7,098 nt of DNA from Prevotellaceae bacterium UBA1746 (GCA_905369775.1 CAJPJR010000093.1:1-7098), one strand, 5' to 3'. Counted from the first letter of the stretch, positions 1 to 6,308 are shown. Notes: a model not told the origin generated them from the sequence alone. Translations and numbers: made by a program.

Positions 1-1
1 C

Positions 2-937
2 GTACAACAATACTTCGACGCAGGCGAATTCGGACTCGCTCCGCGACAGGCCATCGCCGCTTCACCGCTTCACCGCAACGACAGCGCGAAAGTGCTGCGC
101 GACTTGGAGGAACTATTTTCCGCCACGGCACGCCTGAGCGGATTGGGGCAACCTTCGCCGAGCCTGACGCGCAACCGCCGCGCCACGATGGGCACCTCGG
201 GTTTCGTGGGGGCGCACATCGGCGACGTGAACGTGGCCTTTGCCGACGAACGCGGCGTCGTGGTGGCCGAACTCTTCCCGGAGATGGTGCGCGGTGCGCT
301 CTATCTCGACAAAGTGTTGAACACGCACCTCGACGAGGCCTTGATCGACGACAACGCCCTGCGCAGCGCGCACGAAAACGGCGTGTTGCTCCCGGGACGT
401 AACTACACGGCACTCGAACACCACTGGGATTTGGCTTACGGCTACTATCAATTTTGGAAACCCTACGCCGAAACGGCCGCACTGCCCGTACTGCGCGGCA
501 GTCGCATTGCGCTTTACAATGCGTTCGCCCGTGGACGACAAGCACTGACGGAATATCGCTACGAAGATGCGCGGGAAGCGTTGCGCATCATCCGCCGCGA
601 ACTCTCGAAAGTGGTGGCCGTGCATGCGATGTACCTCTTGGTGGGCGAACGCACCATGGCCAACCTCGAAGAAGACGTGCAGAATGCGCTGCCTTTCGTC
701 TCCCAAGCACTCGGGGCAGTCTATGCGCTGCAATTCACGCGCAAAGATGACGGCCAACCGCACTTCTCCTACGACGAAACGGCGCAACTCCTCGCACAAC
801 TCACCGCCGGCAACGGACTTTGGGACAAACAACGCCTGCTCGGCGACGAAAACACCACAGGATCGCTCCGCGCTGTGGCACAAAGCATCGGCCAACGCTA
901 CGGACTCCGCATCGCGGACGTGGTGCGCCGCAACTAA
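2..937 (+). CDS. DUF4856-family protein, C-terminal part (5' end outside window)
   Basis: The reading frame is open from base 2 to the TAA at 935-937, giving 311 residues, so the true start lies left of the window; the GTG at 92 is internal. I assign it to DUF4856, a Bacteroidota family of unknown biochemical function, from remembered family features. These are the segment near 182-320 (GTSGFVGAHIGDVNVAF, then a helix ELFPEMVRGALYLDKVLNTHL), the hallmark LEHHWDLAYGYY at 413-448, and the helical stretch at about 520-640 with GRQAL, EALRIIRREL and VVAVHAMYLL. The fold should be a helical bundle. Family members are usually secreted or lipid-anchored and often lie near imelysin-like (M75) and TonB-dependent receptor genes, which suggests a link to metal or iron uptake; no such neighbour is visible here. 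Any signal peptide would be off the left edge. The stop is 14 bases before the next gene, so the two are probably co-transcribed. The family call is fairly secure; the role is unknown. Confidence 0.8.
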   Translation, partial: VQQYFDAGEFGLAPRQAIAASPLHRNDSAKVLRDLEELFSATARLSGLGQPSPSLTRNRRATMGTSGFVGAHIGDVNVAFADERGVVVAELFPEMVRGALYLDKVLNTHLDEALIDDNALRSAHENGVLLPGRNYTALEHHWDLAYGYYQFWKPYAETAALPVLRGSRIALYNAFARGRQALTEYRYEDAREALRIIRRELSKVVAVHAMYLLVGERTMANLEEDVQNALPFVSQALGAVYALQFTRKDDGQPHFSYDETAQLLAQLTAGNGLWDKQRLLGDENTTGSLRAVAQSIGQRYGLRIADVVRRN

Positions 938-951
938 CGACTCAAACGACG

Positions 952-2172
952 ATGACTTCTACCTATTCACGTTTACTTTTCGGGCTCTTCGCCCTCTTGC
1001 CCACGGCACTCGCCGCACAAGTGGGGCAAAACATCATTCCGAACGGCAGTTTCGAAGAATATGCGGCAACGGCTTCGGCACCTCGCCACCACGTTCGCGC
1101 CGACCATGAGGAAGCGGACACGGACGGCGACGAAAACGAGGACGGCGACGACGAGAACGACAAACCTTCGGGGGATTTCGACCCGTATGCGAAACCGCTC
1201 TACTGGTATATCAACGCATCGCTCTTCTCGACGCGTGTGACCGACGCACACTCGGGGAAATTTGCCCTCAAACTCTATCCGAACGGTGGATCGTTTTTCA
1301 CGCGCGACAAGGAATTCAATCCCTATCACCTCAAGGTGGAAGCCGGCGCTGAGTACCGTTTGACTTATTGGTACAAGGGGCAGAAGATGGCACCCAACAT
1401 GGTCGTTACGGTCGACTGGTTGCGCGGCGGCACGCACTTGAAAAAGGACGCGCGCGAGAACAAAGCGGACTATGCCACGAACATCTCCGACCAATGGCAG
1501 CAGAAGGTGCTGACTTTCACCGCGCCGGCAGGTGCCGACCACGCTGGGGTGGGTTTGAATCTCAACTATGACGGCGAAGCCAACGAGAAAGGAGGCTTCA
1601 TCGTGATCGACGATATTGAAATGGTACAGACTTCGGCCGGTAACACGGACAATCGACTCGCACCACCCGAGAACCTCAAAGCCAAAACGCAGCAGCGCGA
1701 ACTGGAACTGAGTTGGTTGCCGACCGCAGAACCGGAGGTGAGCTACGAAGTGAAGGTGAACGGAAAAGTGACGGGTACGACAACCGGAACGAACTTCGTA
1801 GTGACACAGCTCGCTCCCGGCACTTCCTATAACATTGAGGTGGTGACGCTAAAAAACAACACGCGTTCGGCCAAAGCGGCGACGCTGAGCACCGCCACTG
1901 AGGCGCTGACACACGCCGTAAACGACGAAAACCGCATTCCTTATTTATATAAGGTGAGAGAAAACGGCACCTGTCCGCGCGCCCTGCCGCTCTGCTGGAA
2001 AGAACTCGCGGACGCGAATGCGAAAATCACCTATTGGGTGGACGACCAACAGCAAGAACCCACGGACGGCCAACTCCTTTTCACGAAAAGTGGGGAGCAT
2101 TTCCTCCACATCCTCGTCGTGGAAAGCGACGGACGGGAGTGGGAACTCGATTATCAACTCAATGTGGACTAA
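952..2172 (+). CDS. Secreted protein with CBM-like N-terminal domain and fibronectin type III domain
   Basis: 406 residues. I chose the ATG at 952 over an in-frame ATG at 820: it begins a clear signal peptide (residues 1-22, hydrophobic core LLFGLFALLPTALAA, cleavage likely before Q23), while 820 would bury that peptide and overlap the preceding gene. Residues 27-225 look like a jelly-roll, carbohydrate-binding-type domain: it opens with NIIPNGSFEE, continues with DAHSGKFALKLYPNGG and a Y-x-L-T-Y-W-Y-K-G strand, and ends with GGFIVIDDIEMV. An acidic insertion (residues 51-77) splits its first strands. Residues about 237-316 are a fibronectin type III domain (PPENLKA, LELSW, YEVKVNGK, LAPGTSYNIEV). 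Residues 317-406 are an unrecognised domain with the only two cysteines, C341 and C348, a possible disulfide. No catalytic motif is visible, so a binding or scaffold role in the periplasm or at the cell surface is inferred. It sits 14 bases after the DUF4856 gene and 3 bases before the lipoprotein gene. Confidence 0.85.
   Translation: MTSTYSRLLFGLFALLPTALAAQVGQNIIPNGSFEEYAATASAPRHHVRADHEEADTDGDENEDGDDENDKPSGDFDPYAKPLYWYINASLFSTRVTDAHSGKFALKLYPNGGSFFTRDKEFNPYHLKVEAGAEYRLTYWYKGQKMAPNMVVTVDWLRGGTHLKKDARENKADYATNISDQWQQKVLTFTAPAGADHAGVGLNLNYDGEANEKGGFIVIDDIEMVQTSAGNTDNRLAPPENLKAKTQQRELELSWLPTAEPEVSYEVKVNGKVTGTTTGTNFVVTQLAPGTSYNIEVVTLKNNTRSAKAATLSTATEALTHAVNDENRIPYLYKVRENGTCPRALPLCWKELADANAKITYWVDDQQQEPTDGQLLFTKSGEHFLHILVVESDGREWELDYQLNVD
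1102..1182 (+). repeat. Acidic Asp/Glu-rich insertion with imperfect 18-base tandem repeat
   Basis: This stretch encodes residues 51-77 of the FN3 protein, where 15 of 27 residues are Asp or Glu. Two adjacent 18-base units at 1123-1140 and 1141-1158 share their first eleven bases (GACGGCGACGA) and encode DGDENE and DGDDEN. The DTDGD core resembles calcium-binding D-x-D-G-D loops such as those of thrombospondin type 3 repeats. The tandem arrangement suggests local duplication within the gene. Calcium binding is inferred. Confidence 0.6.
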
Positions 2173-2175
2173 ACG

Positions 2176-3087
2176 ATGAAACAACTGATGACTCTGCTGC
2201 TCGCAGCCTGCGCTTTCACGCTGACGAGCTGTGACGATACGCAACAAGCGCCTGAAACGCCCATTCAGGTGGGAGCGGAAAATGACAACTCGATCGAAGT
2301 GTCGCCTCAAGCGACACGTATCCTGCTGCTTTCGGGCGGAACCGGGAAATTCTCGGCTTATGTGGCGGATTCGAAAATCGCAAGTGTGTCGATGAGCAAA
2401 GATACGCTGCGCATCAACGGCATTTTGGAAGGGAAAACCTATGCCGTGATCCACTCGGGCGACACGAAACGCCGCATCGAACTGAACATCGCCCCGCCGG
2501 CAGTGAGTGTGAGTCAAAAAGAAGTTCGACTCTTCCCGCGCGACGAGAGCAAATTCGTGAGTGTGAACGGAGGAGGCGAATTGGCGGATCTCGAAGTGGT
2601 GGATCCGGATCACGTGATCAACGCAAAATGGAATGCGAAAACCAATATTCTAGAGATAGAAGCCTTCTACGAAGGTGATGCGACGGTGCGCATTATTCCT
2701 CCCTCGGGCAAAGCGCAAACGGTGCGCGTGGCGGTGCGCTGCGAAGGCAATGCACAGCGCCCGGGTATCTACGGCACAACCTCGCGCAGCCTCTTTAAGC
2801 AGATGAATACGCTGATGGCGGTGCAACGCAAGGGAGTTGGGGTGTGGTTTTGCAACACGACGCGACCGGATGCGGCTTTGCGCTCGCTGAAAATCACCCC
2901 CGCCGTGGTGAATCCGCAGGTGGGCGAACGTCTAACCCTGAACTTCTCGATGCGCTACCCCGATGAGTTCCGCAACAGTGGACTGCAAGAGGGCACACAC
3001 TCGCTCTACGTCGAGGAGGTGCGCGACAAAGTAGTGGTGCTGCGCGGACGCGGACACAAATTTGTGGTGCCCTACGAAAAAAAATGA
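2176..3087 (+). CDS. Lipoprotein with two Ig-like beta domains, function unknown
   Basis: 303 residues. The N-terminus is a lipoprotein signal: K2, hydrophobic stretch LMTLLLAACAFTL, then lipobox L16-T-S-C19. The mature protein begins C-D-D; acidic residues directly after the lipid cysteine resemble the surface-export signal described for Bacteroidota lipoproteins, so an outer-leaflet position is plausible. Residues about 38-106 and 109-188 look like two successive Ig-like (BIG-type) beta domains, each with an alternating hydrophobic pattern (IEVSPQATRILLLSGG; VSVSQKEVRLFPRDESKFVSV, split here as VSVSQKEVRLFP and SKFVSV) and each ending in a strand such as RIELNIA or QTVRVAVR. Residues about 192-303 form an unrecognised C-terminal domain (GIYGTTSRSLFKQM, VGVWFCNTT, KFVVPYEKK). 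No enzyme motif is visible. The gene starts 3 bases after the stop of the FN3 gene, so translational coupling is likely. It may be an anchor or partner for the secreted FN3 protein (inference from position only). Confidence 0.85.
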   Translation: MKQLMTLLLAACAFTLTSCDDTQQAPETPIQVGAENDNSIEVSPQATRILLLSGGTGKFSAYVADSKIASVSMSKDTLRINGILEGKTYAVIHSGDTKRRIELNIAPPAVSVSQKEVRLFPRDESKFVSVNGGGELADLEVVDPDHVINAKWNAKTNILEIEAFYEGDATVRIIPPSGKAQTVRVAVRCEGNAQRPGIYGTTSRSLFKQMNTLMAVQRKGVGVWFCNTTRPDAALRSLKITPAVVNPQVGERLTLNFSMRYPDEFRNSGLQEGTHSLYVEEVRDKVVVLRGRGHKFVVPYEKK

Positions 3088-3106
3088 GCCGCTCGATGAG
3101 CGACTC
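3086..3106. terminator. Hairpin overlapping the lipoprotein stop codon, possible weak terminator
   Basis: GAGCCGCTC and GAGCGACTC form a 9-bp stem with one C-A mismatch around the loop GAT. On the + strand it is followed by TCTATATT rather than a T run, so it would be a weak intrinsic terminator for the upstream operon. On the - strand it is followed by a run of eight Ts (the A run at 3077-3084), which is the better orientation, but no minus-strand gene needs it here. The last two bases of the TGA stop lie in the stem. Confidence 0.4.
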
Positions 3107-3293
3107 TCTATATTGACTCGTGGCGACGGGCGTTTTGTTGTGGTGCTTGGTTCGTTTTGCCCCACAACGGCTGTGTGCCTTCGTCACGGTCTCTAAAGTT
3201 TGACACTTCCCTGCAGAACCATCTGCTTTCTCCGATGGAGAAGGACGAGATACGTCTGCTTCACTTTATCTATCAACTCTAATTATCAACGCT
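3107..3293 (+). promoter_or_regulatory. Intergenic leader upstream of the BspA-like gene; promoter not resolved
   Basis: No gene is seen here. A promoter for the downstream gene is expected because the gap is 206 bases and a hairpin ends the previous unit. The nearest match to the Bacteroidota -7 box (TAnnTTTG) is TAAAGTTTG at about 3194-3202, which has one extra base, and no convincing -33 box was found at the right distance. A small hairpin lies at 3226-3244 (CTTTCTCC / GGAGAAGG, loop GAT, one G-T pair), about 50 bases before the start codon, so it would be in the leader RNA if transcription starts upstream of it. A further 7-bp inverted repeat, GTTGTGG at 3137-3143 and CCACAAC at 3162-3168, has an 18-base loop and is weak. 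Confidence 0.3.
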
Positions 3294-4202
3294 ATGCACA
3301 TTTCTACTCTTCTTCGCGGCTGTATGGTCGCTTCGCTCACGGCGGTTTCGTCCTTTTCCTTCGCTCAAAAGGTAGTGACCACGGAGAAAACCGGTCAACT
3401 CGAGACACTAATTTCGGAAGCGGAACGCGAGAAGACGCCTTCGCTCCAGGTGGTGGGACCGATCAACGGTGAGGACATTCAGGTGATCCGCACGATGTGT
3501 GGTCGCGACTACAGCGGATACGAATCGGAGGGGACAACCCGCACGCTGGATCTCTCGGAGGCGCTCATCAAACAAGAGGCCGGCAAGAATTATCTCAATG
3601 AGCAATTGGGTTTCTACAATCGTTTCTATGCGCCTTCTGCCGATAACGAAATCGGGATCAAGATGTTCTACCGCTGCGAGCCGCTCCGCGAGATTATCCT
3701 CCCCAAGACGACAACCGTGATTGCCGGCCAAGCTTTCGACAACTGCACTTCGCTGACGAAATGCACCTTCTTTGCCGGTCTGACGACGATTCGTCAATAT
3801 GCTTTCCGCAATACGAAACTCGCGGAGGTGGAACTTCCTTCGACGCTGACGGCGATGGAAAACAAGGTGTTCGACGGTTGCAAGGAACTCACGACGGTGA
3901 TGTTTACGAGCAAGGCTGTCCCGACTTTGCCTGATGAGCTTTTCTCGAACTGCCCGAAGCTGAAAACGGTCATCGTTCCCCAAGAGTCGCTCGAAGCGTA
4001 CAAGGCGGCGCTGAAACTCCCCGAAGGGGTGACAATTGAGGGACGCGCCGGTATCGCTGCTGTGCGTTCGGCTGCTGCTTCGGCCGCAGTAGTAGAAGTG
4101 GCTCGCTTCGATCTTCAAGGTCGTCGCCTCGCACAGCCTCAAAAAGGCGTGAACATCGTGCGCTACTCCAACGGAACGACGGCAAAAGTGGTGGTGCGCT
4201 GA
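3294..4202 (+). CDS. Secreted BspA-like leucine-rich-repeat surface protein
   Basis: 302 residues. A signal peptide spans residues 1-24 (LLRGCMVASLTAVSSFSFA, cleavage before Q25). Residues 34-100 match the N-terminal segment typical of Bacteroides/Prevotella BspA-like proteins (GQLETLISEAE, LQVVGPINGEDIQVIR, TRTLDLSEA). Residues about 120-240 carry about five BspA-type (LRR_5) repeats, shown by the recurring F-x-x-C-x-x-L pattern: FYRCEPLREIILP, FDNCTSLTKCTF, FRNTKLAEVELP (cysteine lost), FDGCKELTTVMF and FSNCPKLKTVIVP. An Ala/Val-rich linker (253-270) leads to the tail FDLQGRRLAQPQKGVNIVR...KVVVR. This tail resembles the short C-terminal module common on secreted Bacteroidales proteins and the end of type IX secretion sorting domains. 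BspA relatives bind host matrix proteins or mediate adhesion and coaggregation; that role is inferred here. This is a short member of the family. The gene stands alone between an upstream hairpin and a downstream terminator region. Confidence 0.88.
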   Translation: MHISTLLRGCMVASLTAVSSFSFAQKVVTTEKTGQLETLISEAEREKTPSLQVVGPINGEDIQVIRTMCGRDYSGYESEGTTRTLDLSEALIKQEAGKNYLNEQLGFYNRFYAPSADNEIGIKMFYRCEPLREIILPKTTTVIAGQAFDNCTSLTKCTFFAGLTTIRQYAFRNTKLAEVELPSTLTAMENKVFDGCKELTTVMFTSKAVPTLPDELFSNCPKLKTVIVPQESLEAYKAALKLPEGVTIEGRAGIAAVRSAAASAAVVEVARFDLQGRRLAQPQKGVNIVRYSNGTTAKVVVR

Positions 4203-4241
4203 TTACTTTGCTCCATCTCAATTGCATTGCTCCATATAACG

Positions 4242-4277
4242 CAAGCGGTGTCGGACCAGTTTGTCCGACACCGCTTG
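4242..4277. terminator. Strong 15-bp hairpin in the convergent intergenic region
   Basis: CAAGCGGTGTCGGAC (4242-4256) pairs perfectly with GTCCGACACCGCTTG (4263-4277) around the loop CAGTTT. It begins 40 bases after the stop of the BspA-like gene and is the obvious candidate for its transcription end. Neither side carries a T run, so it is not a textbook intrinsic terminator; it may act with Rho, or protect the 3' end of the transcript. The symmetric stem could serve both converging units. Confidence 0.6.
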
Positions 4278-4351
4278 ATGTTTGGAATGGCTTCGCTTGA
4301 AATGTGGATGCTCGCGGCGTTTCGGGATAAAACTTGCACCGATTCGGGCAC

Positions 4352-4383
4352 AAAAAAAGGTCAATTCGCGATGAATCGACCTT
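4352..4383 (-). terminator. Intrinsic terminator of the leftward polysaccharide operon
   Basis: Read on the minus strand, AAGGTC-G-ATTC, loop ATCGC, GAAT-T-GACCTT forms a stem of 6 + 4 pairs with one internal mismatch, followed immediately by a run of seven Ts (A run at 4352-4358 on the + strand, the first two stem-base As included). It starts about 44 bases after the TAA of the GT2 gene. Stem plus U-tract in the correct orientation make it a convincing Rho-independent terminator. Confidence 0.75.
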
Positions 4384-4426
4384 GTGATTGATCAGGATGG
4401 AGAGTGGTGTCTAGACTTCGGGGGAC

Positions 4427-5221
4427 TTACGCTCGTTTCCCGAACGAAGAGAATTGTGCGCTGATGAATTGCGGGATCTTCCACGCCATTTTTTGCAATT
4501 TGGTCCATCGAGGCGAAAGCCCGTGCATGCGAAAAGCACGGAGATCTTCGCTCCACATCAATTTGCGCTGCGAAAGATCGGTGGAAAGTCCGCCCATGCG
4601 CATCCGTATGACGTAACGACGCAAATAATGTATGTGCAAATCGGGGTGCAACAAGACGCGCAAGAGCCATTCTGTGTCTGCTGCGATTTTGAAACTCTCA
4701 TCGTAGAGTCCTACTTGTGTCAAATAGTCTCTGCGAACATAACAGGTGGGATGTAACGGCAACCATCCATGACGAACTTTCCACGGACGGTACGTGCCGC
4801 CTATCCAATTGCGCACCACAGCATTGGGGCGATCGGAACGAACGAAAAGCCCGTCGGCATAAACCACCTGCGCCTGTGAACTTTTGAACGCATCAACAAT
4901 CGCGGACAAGGTATGTGTGTCATACAGTACGTCGTCTGAATGCACCCAACCGATGATGTCGCCGGTCGCCATTCGCAAGCCTTTATTGAGTGCCTCGTAC
5001 ATCCCGTGGTCGGGTTCGCTGACAAAATGTGCCAAACGCGAAGCGTACTCCTCAACGATTCTCTGCGTGCCGTCGGTTGAAGCGCCGTCTATGATAATGT
5101 ATTCCACATGCTCATAATCCTGCGCCAAGACACTCTCGATCGTCTCGCGAATTGTCGCTGCACGATTGTAGCAGGCAGTCACGATGGTGACTTTTGGGAA
5201 TTTGTTGGATTCAGTCGTCAT
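4427..5221 (-). CDS. Family 2 glycosyltransferase (GT-A fold), surface polysaccharide synthesis
   Basis: 264 residues from the ATG at 5221. A GTG-type start at 5245 would add only eight residues (MWPDRSIY) and increase the overlap with the upstream gene; MTTESNKFPKVTIVT is the usual GT2 beginning. Visible motifs are KVTIVTACYNRAATI (first strand and nucleotide-binding loop), IIIDGASTDGT (residues 42-52), DHGMYEALNKGL, GDIIGWVHSDD (DXD-like metal and sugar-nucleotide site ending at D96-D97), HPTCYVRR, and GLYDE...ADTEW as the likely acceptor or base region. The pattern EPDHGMYEALNKG...NSDD/HSDD is typical of the WfgS-like branch of GT2. It should transfer a sugar from a nucleotide-sugar donor to a lipid-linked glycan at the cytoplasmic face of the membrane; donor and acceptor cannot be read from the sequence. 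It is the last gene of the leftward operon and overlaps the upstream gene's end by 11 bases. Its GC content resembles the left half of the window rather than its operon partners. Confidence 0.92.
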   Translation of the reverse strand: MTTESNKFPKVTIVTACYNRAATIRETIESVLAQDYEHVEYIIIDGASTDGTQRIVEEYASRLAHFVSEPDHGMYEALNKGLRMATGDIIGWVHSDDVLYDTHTLSAIVDAFKSSQAQVVYADGLFVRSDRPNAVVRNWIGGTYRPWKVRHGWLPLHPTCYVRRDYLTQVGLYDESFKIAADTEWLLRVLLHPDLHIHYLRRYVIRMRMGGLSTDLSQRKLMWSEDLRAFRMHGLSPRWTKLQKMAWKIPQFISAQFSSFGKRA

Positions 5222-6299
5222 ATAAATGCTTCTGTCCGGCCACAAAGCGATAAAGTTTCATCCATGGCCAAGCCATCATTTCTGTAGGGTTGAGAGAGAA
5301 GAAACGAAAGAAATTAATTAAGAAATAAAAATGTCGACGCGTATCTGTGCTATCCTCATCAAATTGCATAGCGTGACCAAAATTGCCGGTCTGCATAATC
5401 CATTTAAGCGCTCGCTCCCCTCGCTTACCGTCTTGTTTATTGTATGCTTTACCATCAGGCGATATGCAAGCCGTTTCTTCATCCATTCCTAAATAGGTGC
5501 AGCATAGATATGCCAACATGCGAAATGCACGTAACAGGTGTAGTTGATGCAGTTGATCATATAACTTCGCTGTGTTGATCTTCTCTCGTGTACCTTTCAA
5601 TACCATCATCCAGTCAATAACTTGTCGAAGCCCGATTCCGGTATTGACAATATGCATCAAAGGATGTGCAGTAAGCAGCACAATGTTCATTTCAGGTGGT
5701 AAAACATAAACTTTTCTACCTGCACTTTGCATGGTGTATTGTGAATTGAGCTGCGGGGCTACCTCTTCGTTGAATATGGTGAGCAAACGACGATGCGTTG
5801 GTACCCACTGGAAATGCTGCATCACCCAATGTAACTCTACAAGCAGAGAGTTCTTTCGATAGGAAGAATGCTGCATCAGCACTTCTTCTTTTTCGAAATT
5901 CAACGATTCCAATGCTCTACAAGCTTTTTGAAAATCATCTGGAACAATGTAAACATCAATGTCGCCACTTCTTCGCAAAAGTGGTTGAGGATAATATGCC
6001 GCGCAAGTTTGTCCTTTCATAATCGCATGGCGAACATCATGCTTCTCGAGTAACGCACTCAATCTACCAGCATGCATTTCCATTTCTCGGTTCACCTGCT
6101 CCAAACGCGGCATTCCGGCGATCCATTGCAATAGCGCGGGGCGTTCTATATCGCGGACACTTATTTCAGGCAAAGCATATAGTAAGCCGTCAACAGTCTG
6201 TTTTCGAGCTTCTCCTAATAATTCGCAGAAATTAGGAACTTCTGGAATATCTCCTCCATGTAATGCCGCACGAAGGAGCGCAAATAGAGTATCGTACAT
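5211..6299 (-). CDS. Nucleotidyltransferase-family protein (NTP_transf_5 type)
   Basis: 362 residues from the ATG at 6299, ending with LYDD and TGA at 5211-5213. The diagnostic block is HAIMKGQTCAAYYP (about residues 91-104) followed by RRSGDIDVYI (109-118). G112-D113-x-D115 is the metal-binding aspartate pair of the nucleotidyltransferase fold, and the VELHW segment about 40 residues on probably supplies the third carboxylate. This matches the uncharacterised nucleotidyltransferase family PF14907, frequent in Bacteroidota capsule and exopolysaccharide clusters. The remaining helical part (VLLTAHPLMHIVNTGIGLRQ, DWMMVL) is typical of the family. The nucleotide donor and the molecule modified are not known for most members; no role is claimed beyond probable nucleotidyl transfer. 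It starts 9 bases after the acetyltransferase stop and overlaps the GT2 start by 11 bases. It is markedly AT-rich compared with the GT2 gene. Confidence 0.88.
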   Translation of the reverse strand: MYDTLFALLRAALHGGDIPEVPNFCELLGEARKQTVDGLLYALPEISVRDIERPALLQWIAGMPRLEQVNREMEMHAGRLSALLEKHDVRHAIMKGQTCAAYYPQPLLRRSGDIDVYIVPDDFQKACRALESLNFEKEEVLMQHSSYRKNSLLVELHWVMQHFQWVPTHRRLLTIFNEEVAPQLNSQYTMQSAGRKVYVLPPEMNIVLLTAHPLMHIVNTGIGLRQVIDWMMVLKGTREKINTAKLYDQLHQLHLLRAFRMLAYLCCTYLGMDEETACISPDGKAYNKQDGKRGERALKWIMQTGNFGHAMQFDEDSTDTRRHFYFLINFFRFFSLNPTEMMAWPWMKLYRFVAGQKHLYDD

Positions 6300-6308
6300 A
6301 AAATTCCA

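Noticed and set aside
113..895. Long open frame antisense to the DUF4856 gene
   Set aside because: It lies wholly inside a well-supported gene on the other strand, its translation shows no recognisable family, and GC-rich codon use commonly leaves the opposite strand open.
820..951. Upstream in-frame start for the FN3 protein
   Set aside because: It would add 44 Arg/Thr-rich residues before the signal peptide and overlap the DUF4856 gene by over 100 bases; the ATG at 952 gives a proper signal peptide at the N-terminus.
973..1542. Antisense open frame opposite the FN3 gene
   Set aside because: Arg/Val-rich shadow of a gene with a clear signal peptide and domains; no own start context or family.
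1945..2613. Antisense open frame spanning the FN3/lipoprotein junction
   Set aside because: His/Arg/Phe-rich composition typical of a shadow frame; both sense genes are better supported.
3408..4142. Antisense open frame opposite the BspA-like gene
   Set aside because: Arg-rich shadow; the sense strand has signal peptide, LRR repeats and tail.
4208..4235. Direct repeat TTGCTCCAT (4208-4216 and 4227-4235)
   Set aside because: Nine bases, two copies, no associated mobile-element or recombinase signal; could be chance.
3970..4353. Possible small minus-strand gene over the end of the BspA-like gene and intergenic region
   Set aside because: It runs through the strong hairpin at 4242-4277, overlaps a supported gene and shows no family features.
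5222..5245. Longer start of the GT2 gene
   Set aside because: The eight extra residues do not fit the family N-terminus and would lengthen the overlap with the preceding gene; the ATG at 5221 is preferred.
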